Shown here piece after piece: positions 1 to 9,972 of a stretch of 64,000 nt of DNA. A program made the position numbers and the translations under genes. The notes beneath the pieces are model-generated. The model made no database searches. It saw only the letters and a program-made list of their open reading frames with translations, and was not told the DNA's origin. Each line of letters begins with the position of its first letter. Positions within the stretch are counted from its first letter, which is position 1. Location of the stretch: NCBI GenBank assembly GCA_024364735.1, contig JAGFNQ010000703.1, positions 296,920 to 360,919 on the forward strand, given 5' to 3'. Source of the stretch: Boesenbergia rotunda (taxonomy: Eukaryota; Streptophyta; Magnoliopsida; Zingiberales; Zingiberaceae).

Positions 1-770
1 AAGTTAGGACTTTTCACCTACCCCTCCAAGCTAGGACTTTTCACCCAACCTTCCGAGTTAGGACTTTTCCACACCTAGCCCTCCAAGCTAGGACCTGACC
101 CTCCAAGCCAGGACTTTTTCACCTAACCCTCCAAGTTGGGACTTTTCACCTAACCCTCCAAGTTAGGACTTTTCACCTAGCCCTCCAAGCTAGGAATTTT
201 CACCCAACCCTTCCGAATTAGGACTTTTCAACACCTAGCCCTCTAGGGATGGCAATTTCACCCGAATCCGATGGAGAATCCGACATCCGACCCGAATGGA
301 GGAGGATATGGAGGGACTATCAATACCCGATATCCGACCCGAATACCCGATTAAATAAAAAATACATATATACATTAAAGATTTTTTTCCCAAAACCTAT
401 TAATAATTTGTATTAATGTTAGAAATAGACTATATATATGTTTAATCTATTTTTAAAATTATAGATATATATTTTTTTAAATTTTAATGTTAATTATAAT
501 ATATTTTTGTTCAATGATATAGTTGGATAGAATGAAAAAAAATTATTAGTATACAAGATATGCGATCCTTTAATGGGTATGGGTATACCCGATGGATATC
601 CGATACCCGATGGGTATGGGTACGGAGGATATAGAATCCGACCCGAACCCGACCCATTGTCATCCCTATAGCCCTCCAAGCTAGGATTTTCCACACCTAA
701 CCCTCCAGGTTAGGATTTTCCAACACCTAGCCCTCCAAGCTAGGATTTTCCATAACATGTCTAATCCCCG
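1..770. repeat. Hairpin-forming tandem repeat array in SIRE LTR (copy 1)
   Basis: Units of about 25-35 bases have the form CCTAGC-CCTCCAA-GCTAGG or CCTAAC-CCTCCAA-GTTAGG, separated by ACTTTTCAC-like spacers. The two arms of each unit are inverted repeats around a constant CCTCCAA-type loop. The array is split by the MITE at 244-668 and resumes to about 770. Confidence 0.85.
244..668. mobile_element. hAT-type MITE, 425 bp, with 8-bp target duplication
   Basis: The left end is TAGGGATGGCAATTTC and the right end, reverse complemented, is TAGGGATGACAATGGG, giving terminal inverted repeats of the form TAGGGATGRCAAT. An exact 8-bp duplication, TAGCCCTC, flanks it (236-243 and 669-676). An 8-bp duplication is the hallmark of hAT insertion. 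The interior is AT-rich and has subterminal GGGTATGG/CCGATACCCGA blocks. It has no transposase, so it is non-autonomous. The sister LTR near 28340-28400 shows the empty site. Confidence 0.92.
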
Positions 771-859
771 ATCAGGGCTTAACCATAATCATAATCATCA
801 ACCTAAACTAAAATCGGTGTCAACACCAAAATAATAATCAGGGTCAGACTGCATCAACA

Positions 860-880
860 ATCTCCCTCTTTTTGTTGTTT
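860..880 (-). other. Polypurine tract of outer SIRE element
   Basis: On the minus strand this reads CAAAAAGAGGGAGATTGT immediately before the 3' LTR, the standard plus-strand priming site of SIRE-type Copia elements. The same motif (AAAAAGGGGGAGATTG) precedes the LTRs at 22742 and 51695. Confidence 0.8.
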
Positions 881-1481
881 GACAATCCGATTTTAAGTTT
901 AGGGATTCTCAATCAATTTCTCAAATTCAGAATCATAGGGGAATCAGGATCCTCCCCCTACAACATAATCATCCTAAACTTAACCAACCACACTCTCCCC
1001 CTTTGTCGAACACCGAAAGGGGTCTAGAGGGGCTGTTAAGTTTAACCATACTCCCCCTCAACCCTAGGGGTATCCCAAAACAGCAAAGATATGAATGATT
1101 TTTCAAACACATATGAACACATATGGCAAAAATAGGGCATGGCAAAACAAGCATATGTATCATATGAGCATGGCAACAAAAGCATCAACATAGCAATATA
1201 GAATGAGGCATATAGACATATAGTAATCATGTGAACACATATAAGCCAACATCCTAAACATGATAAGGCAACTAGAAAATACATGAAAAATATCAGATGC
1301 ATCATGTAGCAAAATTTAGTCATCATCAAGTGCATCAAAAACCAAGTAATTAAACAAATGCATACCAATGCATCGAAGTTAACGCACGTGTGGCACAAGG
1401 TCATAGAGAGTCAAATCACAGGGCATACAGCCCGAAAGTCATACAATCAAAAAAGCAAATATCAAGCAGACACAGAGCATA
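881..1481 (-). other. 3' untranslated part of the SIRE element
   Basis: This AT-rich stretch lies between the third ORF and the polypurine tract. Short reading frames on both strands look like chance. I see no conserved motif other than runs of CATATG-like sequence. Confidence 0.5.
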
Positions 1482-2674
1482 TCAACCATCAGCGCGGGGG
1501 GGGGGGGGGGGGGGGGGAGGGTCAGCCTGCATCAGATCATCCAGCGTATCATCATCAGCAGCAAAGGACCCAGGTGCAGCACTACCGGAAGGCGCATCTC
1601 CAGGAAATGTGTGACAGCGCCACTCATCGTACCACGTCTGCTGCAGTGTACGGATCCCGGAGACATCAGACTCCACCGCTGTCAGTCTGTGGTCGAAAGA
1701 TCTGAATCCCGAATGGACCTCCTCTCGATGAAGCTCTCGCAGATGTAGATCATACTGGATCGTCTGATCCAGCTCGGAGATCTGCCATCGTAGATCCGGA
1801 TCCGGCTCATAGTCGTAATCATCAGCAGCAACAGCAGCGGGTGCCTCCTGAGGTGCAGCAGCATCGGCTGGTGCCTGAAAATGTGGTCCTCCCCCAGGTA
1901 GCTCACCGAGACCCCTCCCATCCTTCCAAACCAAAACCCCATCGCGGTCCCGTATGATGATGCCAACTTGGCAAATGCCCGCCGGCCAAGTCTGCAATCC
2001 TGTCGGACCATGGGCACTGTCCAGCCCTTGGTGACATCAACACCTACTGACATAAGCCAGTCGATGATGATATGACCAAATGTCATATAGACTGTGCGGC
2101 GACTCGGCTCTCGATAGGATAAAATGGACTGAAAGATGCTCTCCATGATATCGAAGTCTATGCGGCGGTGCATGTCGTAGAGCATCAAGCAATGATAGGG
2201 ATGGATCTCAGTTAAAGGCTTGGAAGTGATGGGCAAGATGCAATTTGTGATTATCTTGAAAAGGATGTAGTCAACAGGAGCAAGTCGTAGGGCTACAAAT
2301 GTTGGAAAATCAGGACCCAACTCATCAAGCCCAGCTAGGCGGGGATGGCCAAAGAAATGCTGATAGATGGAGTCGGGGGTGACGCCCGCAAAAGGAGCCA
2401 ATAGGGGATCGGGAAGCTCGGGATAGATCGAATACAGGTTGGGTGATCGTCGACCACCCAGATACTCCGCTAGTATGTCATAGGAGTAATCAAGATTCCT
2501 CTTGGCAACTCGAGTAGTGAACTCAAATCCCCCCTGAGGACCTTGCTGGAGATTGTTGTAAAATTCGGAGACAAGGTCGTAATTGATAGTCCTTTCAAGA
2601 GAAAGGAGAAAGCCAAGATTGTAAAAAGTGACTATTTCCATGATAGAAGGGTAGTGTTCGGTCAGAAATGACAC
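1482..2674 (-). pseudogene. Third (env-position) ORF of SIRE-type Copia, frameshifted
   Basis: Between RNase H and the 3' LTR, SIRE/Maximus Copia elements often carry an extra ORF of uncertain function, sometimes called env-like. Here a 330-residue frame (2674 down to 1682) starts MSFLTEHYPSIMEIV and contains LVSEFYNNLQ, resembling plant transposon-associated proteins with a V.EFY.NL motif. A frameshift near 2000 moves the meaningful reading to a second frame (to 1482), which encodes an Asp/Glu- and Pro-rich tail, a probable coiled-coil stretch (ELDQTIQYDLHLRELHREEV) and a terminal polyproline run. I see no convincing signal peptide or transmembrane anchor, so envelope function is not supported. 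Assignment rests on position and weak similarity. Confidence 0.6.
1496..1517 (+). repeat. Uninterrupted run of 22 G
   Basis: Twenty-two consecutive G on the plus strand encode the polyproline end of the SIRE third ORF on the minus strand. It could form a G-quadruplex and is prone to length error in sequencing. Confidence 0.9.
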
Positions 2675-4410
2675 ATCAATCGATCGACAGGAGAGTAATT
2701 TGAAAGTCGGGACTGAAAAGCCTGCTCGCAGGCAGCATTTGGAAAGCGAGAACTGGAGGAAGGCTGTGGCCTTCGGGAGGGTGCTGATAAGGAAGGGGTT
2801 TTGCCCCTCGAGCTACCCTCTATTTGTTCCTTTCCCTTAGATGATTTTCTAAAGATTGGAATAGATCATGGCAATGGTTCAAATGAAGTGAAATGAAGAG
2901 AAACCAATAAAGATTGATCATGTGGTACCCGCATGAATTGATCATATAAACATAATTTAATCAAAGATATGATCATAAGAACATGGATTAATCAAAGACC
3001 CAATATTCAATCACAGGAGAAATAATCAAGTAAGCATAAGGTAGAATTGATCAAAGGTAGGACATGGGAAAGGTGGGTCACGGCCAAAACAGGAGGTCAC
3101 GGCACAATATAAGAACACCAAAAGAAATACCATGATTAGCACAAATACATACACTATGAACTGATCTGCAAGGAAAACTAAACCAAAAACTCATTTTGGT
3201 GCCATTGATGGTGATCTGAGATGATCTTGAAAGTTGGAAGGAGTTCTCGCGCAGAAGAAAGGTCTCGGCGCAAGACAGAAGCGCAGAAACCATGAGCAAG
3301 TAGAGAACTTGCCGAGAATAAAGAAGAGCTCGTAGAGATCTTCGCAGGTACTCGCACACAAGGGAGAGGGAGACGCAGGAAGAGGACTCACGCACAGCAG
3401 AAAGATGCGCAAGGGAGAGTTTTCGGCGCTAGGGTTCGGCAATGAGGGGTTTTGGAGGAGTTAATCGGTTGGTGGATCAGTCCACCAACCAGACTTTAAT
3501 GCGATTGAGCGGATCACCGTTCGATCTGAGTGTTCCCAGACCGATCAGGATTCTGCCTGATCGGACTGGCCTGGTCCTGATCGGTCGGGTGACTGATCAG
3601 GCAGGCTCCTGATCGATCGGCTGATGTTCAGGAAGCGATCAGTAAGGTTGGATGATATTCGAGAAGCCCCTTGATCGGTCTGTTGACCGATCACGACAGG
3701 GTGCCAGATCGGTCTGGGGACCGATCCAGGCTAGCACAGTGGGTTTGGACAGAATTTCGTTAAGTCTCTGTGACCCCTCTGATTGGTCTGTGGACCGATC
3801 AAGGCAGGAGGGAACCAGATCGGTCCGGGGACCGATCAACCCTACTCCTGATCGGTCCAGTGACCGATCAGGGTTCCTGATATTGCCTGATACGATCTGA
3901 AACTTTCAGTTTCAGACATTTACATGATTTCTGGAAGGATCTGATGAAACATATCGAACTTGGAAGTGATCCCTTGACTAAAATTGATCCCTAATCAAGG
4001 ATTAAAGGTCCTTATGGTGTGAACAAACACTTTGCTCCATCCAAGTGGAGTCAAACTCAATCAATGATCATCCAATCAAATTCAAACAAGATTATGCCAA
4101 ATTCAGGTTTCCAATCAAGTTTCCTTGATTGGAATGTCCAAGTATGATCATGGAGCCAAATACACATATGTTATGCATTGGTTTTCCCCATACTTGGTCA
4201 CCGAAGTGATTTTTATCTCGTCAACTTAATTTCTCAAGGGATGCATTGACATTTTGAGAAATTGAGTTGATCCTAGCATCTCACCCCATATCTAGCAAAC
4301 AAAAGCGTTTTGGTAAACCTTATAGTTTGTGTGAGATGTTCCCAAAGTTATCCAAATGTTTCCCAACAATTTCGAAATAATCATGAAGGGTTTTGAATGC
4401 ATTTTAAAAA
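2675..4410 (-). other. Untranslated spacer between RNase H and third ORF of SIRE element
   Basis: No coding frame here is convincing. The part at 3480-3880 holds the GATCGGTC/GACCGATC palindromes also found in this element's LTR. The part at 3960-4400 is plain AT-rich sequence. Short frames between 3078 and 3442 have no recognisable domain. Confidence 0.55.
3480..3880. repeat. Dispersed GATCGGTC...GACCGATC palindromes (SIRE untranslated copy)
   Basis: Repeated units of the form TGATCGGTC-(3 to 8 nt)-GACCGATCA, for example near 3671-3694, 3708-3726, 3783-3801, 3819-3838 and 3849-3870. Each can fold on itself. The same palindrome recurs in the LTR at 27340-27960. Confidence 0.85.
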
Positions 4411-4833
4411 CTATGAAGCGCGACACATTCCCAACTCCCTTCTTAAGAAACTAAACTCAATTTCAGGGAGTGGTTTAGTGAAAATATCAGCGAGGTTTGA
4501 CTTGGACTCTACATGTGAGAGTACAATATCTCCCCTAGCAACATGATCCCTAATGAAGTGGTGACGCACTTCAATATGTTTGGTCCTAGAATGATGGACT
4601 GGATTCTTGGTTAGATTAATTGTGCTAATGTTGTCACACAACACTTGCACATTTTTGTAACTTAATCCATAGTTCTCTAGAGTGTGAATCATCCACAACA
4701 ATTGCGATACGCTCTCTCCCATGGCGATATATTTTGCCTCGGTCGTGGAGAGAGCAACACAATGTTGCTTCCGACTTGACCAACTAACTAAAGATGATCC
4801 TAGAAATTGGCACCCCCACTTGTGCTTTTCCAA
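4411..4833 (-). pseudogene. Copia RNase H domain (outer SIRE element)
   Basis: The frame reads WSSRKQHCVALSTTEAKYIA then HHFIRDHVARGDIVLSHVES and LADIFTKPL, the classic Ty1/copia RNase H signature that ends pol. In a live element it degrades the RNA strand of the RNA:DNA hybrid. Its N-terminal part (the DSDYAG motif) lies just upstream in another frame, so a frameshift separates it from the RT piece. It belongs to one decayed gag-pol with the segments at 4916-6508 and 24106-26262. Confidence 0.88.
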
Positions 4834-4915
4834 TCCAACTTACATCCAGCGTAGTCGGAATCGGTATAGCCAATTAAATCAAAAGATTCGGTACGGGGGT
4901 ACCAAAGACTGACTC

Positions 4916-5311
4916 CTATTGTGCCTTTTTGAGCTTGAACACGTGGTTTGAAAATTCGGTACTCTCAAATTCCGGAGGTTGTTCGACATAGACCTCTTCT
5001 CTAATTAAACCATTTAGAAAGGCCGATTTGACATCCATTTGATATAACTTGAAACCTCGATGTGCTGCAAATGCTAGCATCAATCGGATGGATTCTAATC
5101 GTGCCACGGGAGCATAGGTCTCATCATAATCAAGGCCTTCAACTTGACTATAGCCCTTAGCTACTAAGCGTGCCTTGTTTCTAATGATTTCTCCCTTATG
5201 ATTTAATTTATTCTTGAAGACCCATTTGGTTCCAATGATAGTGGTCTTCTTAGGTCTAGGGACTAAGTCCCAAACTTGACTCCTTTCGAATTGACCAAGT
5301 TCATCTTGCAT
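4916..5311 (-). pseudogene. Copia reverse transcriptase N-terminal part, catalytic core deleted
   Basis: The frame contains [37 protein letters not shown] and [10 protein letters not shown], diagnostic for the Copia RT (RVT_2). It stops at FKLKKAQ, where intact elements continue into YGLKQAPRAW and the YVDD catalytic box. The following bases jump straight to LWYPRTESFDLIGYTDSDYAG, which belongs just before RNase H. The YVDD-bearing part has therefore been removed by an internal deletion, and this RT is inactive. Confidence 0.9.
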
Positions 5312-5320
5312 TGCAATGAT

Positions 5321-6508
5321 CTAATCGGGATCATTTAATGCTTCATCAATTTTTCTAGGTTCAATTTCGGAAATTAGAGCAACTTCATTAGCCTCATTCC
5401 TAAAGAATGATCTAGTTCTAACCCCGTGGTGGATGTCTCCAACAATTTGGTCTTGGGGATAACTAGAAGCTAATCTAGTTTGTCTAGGTATTGGTGGTGC
5501 TTCTTGAATGGGTTCACTAGACAAAAGCTCAGCCTCAGGATTCGGCTGATCTATGGATTGTCTAGTCTCACCGTCATCGGATTCATCACCATCAACAACA
5601 TTTGGACTCTCTTTCAAACTTAGTCTCCTAAGTTCGAATAGGACTTTATCTTCTAGTTGACCATTGACTTTTGGAATTTTTTCAAAGACAACATCAGAAG
5701 ACTCTTCAACTAATCTATATTTCTTGTTGTAGACTCGATAGGCTTTGGTAACTAGGGAATACCCGACTAGTATCCCTTCATCAGCCTTTGCCGTGAACTT
5801 TCCAAGGTGGACCTTGGTGTTTAGGATGAACACCTTACAACCAAACACCCTAAGATGTTTAACCGTAGGTGGTTTCCCAAACCAAAGTTCATGGGGAGTA
5901 TTTCCTAAGAACCTATGGATGAGAACTCAGTTTTGCACATAGCAAGTTGTATTTACAGCTTCGGCCCATAAGTAACTCGATAGTGAGTACTCATTAAGCA
6001 TGCTTCGTGCAGCCTCTTGTAAAACACGGTTCTTCCTCTCTACAACACCATTTTATTGTGGTATTCTAGGAGTGGAGAACTCATGTCTATAACCTCTATC
6101 TTGACAAAATTCTAAGAATCGTTGATTTTGAAATTTACCTCCATGATCACTTCTAATTGTCTTAATTGTTGATGATTTTTCATTTTCAACCCTTCTACAA
6201 AAAGAAATAAAAACGTCTAAGGTTTAGTCCTTATATTTTAGAAAATATGTCCATGTATATCTAGTAAAATCATCAATAATAACAAAGCAATATCTACTTC
6301 CATTCAATGATATGATAGAGCTACAATCAAATAGATCCATATGAAGTAAATCTAAAGCGGTAGATGTACTTACAACGCTTTTACCTTTATGTGCAGATTT
6401 TGTTTGCTTACCCATTTGACATGCATCATAAAGTTTGTCTTTTTCATACTTGATGCTTGGTAAGCCACGGACTAATCCCTTGTTGGCCAACTTCCGGATG
6501 TTCTTCAT
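5321..6508 (-). pseudogene. Copia integrase region with GAG-pre-integrase end, broken
   Basis: Starting at 6508 the frame reads NMKNIRKLANKGL, then HMDLFD, VIIDDFTRYTW (first catalytic Asp). A stop near 6224 ends it. In the next segment the second Asp region (SDHGGKF) and ERKNR near the catalytic Glu remain visible, with in-frame stops before NGVVERKN and before the 5848 frame. The 5848-5321 frame gives the integrase C-terminal side (VFGCKVFILN, FVGYSL-like EGILVGYSL, GEIRTRSFF-like tail). Integrase would insert the cDNA; this copy cannot. The upstream half is displaced to 24106 by the nested insertion. Confidence 0.85.
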
Positions 6509-6511
6509 GTT

Positions 6512-6553
6512 AACATGTGCTAGCCTCCGGTGCCAAAAGGTGGACTCTTCTTC
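6512..6553. repeat. 42-bp direct duplication, left copy
   Basis: AACATGTGCTAGCCTCCGGT begins a 42-base stretch repeated at 24106-24147 with one mismatch. The two copies flank the inserted gag-only Copia element. Copia insertions normally duplicate only 5 bp. Confidence 0.88.
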
Positions 6554-6753
6554 ATTGTTGGTGCAATCTTGGTTAGGTCAGGGTTGACCTAGTTTGACTA
6601 AGCTTGGGTGAGCTTAGGTCTGGTAAGCTTATGGTATGGGCGTATGTTTCGATGTTTGATAATTATGTTTGAATGTCGTATGGTGTCAAGTGGGTCAAGG
6701 TTGACTGGAGACTTGACTAGGTGAAGTCCAGGTGGATCGGGGAGATCGCACGC

Positions 6754-9700
6754 TGATAAGCATCATTTTATTGATTATTTTAATTGCTAAAATCCATGTT
6801 TGACCCATGTTTTTATTGCTTAATTATGATTTTACCCTAGGTTTTGGAATTTTATCTTATTTTGGACTTAATTGCAAAATTACACATTTTTGGATTATTT
6901 GGCCACTAATTTTCTGATATATTTTTGTAGGCATGAAAGGATCCTGGACCTAGGGCATACTGGGTCAAACTTGAGTCGGATGTGAACCGGATCGAATTAT
7001 CAAGCTTACAATTAATCCGGGCCGTCCGATTCAAGAGCGGCTAGATCTGAGCCATCCGGGACGATCTGAAGCAATTCGAGCTAGGGTTAGGGTTGATCAA
7101 GCTCTATGATCAAGATCTGAAGGTTTCATTCCAATCAGAGCTAAATCAACCGTTGGATCAAGCAAGGAGGGCTCTAGAGCGTCCATTCACAGATAGAGTT
7201 GATCTGGACCATCCGTTGTACATCTAGAGGATCCGAGCTACCACAAGGCAGATCCTGACCCCAGATCATCATCATAAAAGTTTGGCTAAAATCAGACCAA
7301 GATCTACCGTTGGATCTTCTCAAATTAATCACAGCCGTCCATCAATTCCTATTTAATCAGAAACTCTGCCCAGCTCTTCCCTGTCGCGTCTTCGCCGCAA
7401 GCTTCCATTTCTTCGAGTTTTCAGCTAGTTCTTCATTTTTTCTTCAATCCGAGGCGCGGCCACCACAATTTCTTCACTATCTTGTGTTCTAGGTCATTAG
7501 GAAGACTCATCTGTGAAGTTTCCAGCCTCAAATTGTCCAAGAAACAGGGTTGTTGAGAGGTTTCCGCAGTTCTACCATTTGATACCTTAGGATCGGCTGT
7601 ACTCTATTACCTTCCACCGGAGCTATCCAGAGGGGTTCCCTGAGTAGCTTTGATCATCATCCACTCACCAATTCACGCGGACGCAGTTAAATCCAAGAAA
7701 TCGAATGGAAGTTTCAGATTTGAGCAAGTTGAGCTGAATTCAAGCGCAGATTGAGTTTTCTCATTGATTTGTTGAGCTTGCGGGTTCGAGGCTCACACTT
7801 GCGTGACGAACAAGGAGAATTCGAGCTAGGGAAGGATTGGGGTTTAGTTTTCTCATTGTAATTTCGTTTATTAGCTGTAATTTCCATTACTGCTGAAGTT
7901 TAGTTTCTGTTTTGGTTTCAGAATTGGTTAACTTCATTTACTGCATAGTTTCTGCTTAATTAGGGTTCAAATCTTCAAGTTTGATAGTTAGGGAATGTTT
8001 GTAGTGGATAATCGCTTTAGATTCAGTTTTATTTTCTGTTTTCCAGCTCATGTATCAGAACTCCCTGTTTTCTGTTCCTGCGTATCAGTAATTTCAGCAA
8101 GTTCTAGTTAGCTTTTCTGAATTTATATCCAGTAATGATTAGCCAATTTTAAGCGTGTCTGAATGGTAGATTAGTACATTGAATTCAACTTGTTGGATTG
8201 CTAATTTGGCATTTAATTTAGTGCTGCAATAATGCATCAGAATCTGCATTTGTGTCCATCCTACATCAGTTTCTGCACACAATCGGCAGTTTAGAGGTGT
8301 TTCAGCCTCAGTTCATGCATTTGCATCAATTAAAATTGAGTTCTTAGGAATCTTATGTGGGCAATAGATTGGAGAATTGATTTCAGTCGTTTGTTTGAAT
8401 TTTAGCATCCACTTAGTTTCTGAATTGCTGCACAACAGTTTCAATTTCTGTACAGCATTTGCCTTCTGAATTTCTTGCACTCGATTACAGCCATTGCCTT
8501 CTATTTTCAATGTCCTGCATAGCAGCTTTGGTATCCTGATCCGGAATCTTTGTATCAACTAATTTCTGAAATCCCGATTCTGTTATCTGAAGGTTAACTG
8601 AAGTATTCTGAAAAAAACTGCAATTTCTGCAGTTTGTGTGCCAAGTTGTCTGATTTTTCATTTATCCCTGATTCCTTCATCCATTTACGCATGGAACTTT
8701 TATAATAGATGTGTTTTTTTTCGAACTGATTTGATCAGCAATCATTCCTACCTTTGGTTCCAATTTTTTTGGCACATCAATTCATGCATTTTGGTGGCAA
8801 GCTAACTCAAAATTCTGCACTTTGTATCAAGTGGAGAATTCAGCTCTGAGTGGAACCAAGTTAGCTAATTCTTTAGGGAGCTCTTGCCCTTGATTTCAGT
8901 TCCTTCTGCAATTCGAAATGCTATTGAGCTGTAACCTTCATTCCTGCCTTAATTCATTTCTGCACAGCATGTTTAGTTGCTGAATTTTCTGCATATTGTA
9001 TCTAGGTAAGTTTAGCAAGGATTTGTATCAGTTTTCAATCGGGTTTTTATTGAATTGTTGAGCTCAAATCTAGTTACTTTGCAGTTGGTCTGCTCTGAAC
9101 CAGGTTTTGTCCTGTGTATCAGTAATTGATGTATCTGCCCAGTTTCGAATTCTGATTGCTGTTGGTTTCTGAATTTTACAGCATTGTTCCTTCCATTCTG
9201 CAGTTTGACTGTGTCCAGTTTTTGATCAGTTTTCAAAGTCCGAAAGTCTTCAATTGTCCCTGCGTATCACTGCATTGAGTAGTTTCATTCTAAGTCGTTG
9301 ATAGTATTCTTGGCACATAAGTAAACAGCTTTGGCACAAGAACATTCTCCTGCGTGCCAAGCTGTTTTGGCACTTGATTTGCATTGGGGTTGACTTTAGT
9401 GGAATTTCCCAAGTGGAACACAATCTGTAGTGAACTTTTGCAACTTGAATCAGTTTAATTCCCTAATTTTGACAACATTGCATTGGATGATTAATTGGTC
9501 TATTGGTTAAATGATAACTGGCTATCATTTGTTAAGTTCCATGATTGAGTTTTCCTTCATTCTCATTGTGTTTTCATTCTAATTTGAAACCCAAACCACA
9601 TTCGAAACCCAAAATTCACAAACGACACCTAAATACAAGCGCGAATCAAACAACGTCAACTAGCCCCGAGAAAAATACGACCTGTGGCCCCTATATTACA

Positions 9701-9811
9701 TTTTCATACTTTTGATTGTAAAAGGATTTCCAGCTTTCATTTATTTCATTTTAAATTTGATGAGCCCATACATTTCGTGACAACTTTAATTAGTATATTT
9801 TGGGCCTGTCA
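6754..9811 (+). repeat. 5' LTR of Athila/Tat-like element
   Basis: 3058 bases, TG...CA ends. I see no coding frame; the short ORF near 7310-7492 is repeated in the 3' LTR and looks incidental. The downstream half is rich in TTTCTGCA- and TATCAG-like words. Confidence 0.93.
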
Positions 9812-9817
9812 AATTTT

Positions 9818-9835
9818 TGGCGCCGTTGCCGGGGA
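9818..9835 (+). other. Primer binding site, tRNA-Asp type
   Basis: TGGCGCCGTTGCCGGGGA lies 6 bases after the 5' LTR and is complementary to the 3' end of plant tRNA-Asp. This primer is typical of Athila and Tat lineages of plant gypsy elements. Confidence 0.93.
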
Positions 9836-9972
9836 ACTACTAGTTGATTTGTTTGATTTTTGCTTGTATGCTTTTTGATATATCATTGGGTTTTATTTTA
9901 TTTTGCTTTATCTTTCATATACGGTTGCTGCCATTTTTCTTGTTTGTTTTGTGACAGGGCTGAAGGTTTAAA

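Larger units (their letters stand above)
1..859 (-). mobile_element. 3' LTR (partial) of the outer SIRE-type Copia element
   Basis: This is the right-hand part, on the plus strand, of a minus-strand Copia LTR that begins left of the window. It ends in ...GCATCAACA at 859, directly followed by the complement of a polypurine tract. The last 190 bases match the other LTR at 28350-28551 almost base for base. It holds short hairpin repeats and is interrupted by a MITE at 244-668, which the partner LTR lacks. Confidence 0.85.

Noticed and set aside
1496..1517. G22 run as an assembly artefact
   Set aside because: The length may be inexact, but the surrounding ORF encodes a Pro-rich tail consistent with a true C/G tract, so I kept it as a feature.
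1482..2674. Functional envelope protein
   Set aside because: No signal peptide, transmembrane segment or fusion-like motif; position alone does not prove an envelope.
7310..7492. 60-residue frame repeated at 15571
   Set aside because: Repeated only because it lies in both LTRs; no protein features.
9818..9835. tRNA gene
   Set aside because: Only the 18 bases complementary to a tRNA-Asp 3' end are present; it is a primer binding site.
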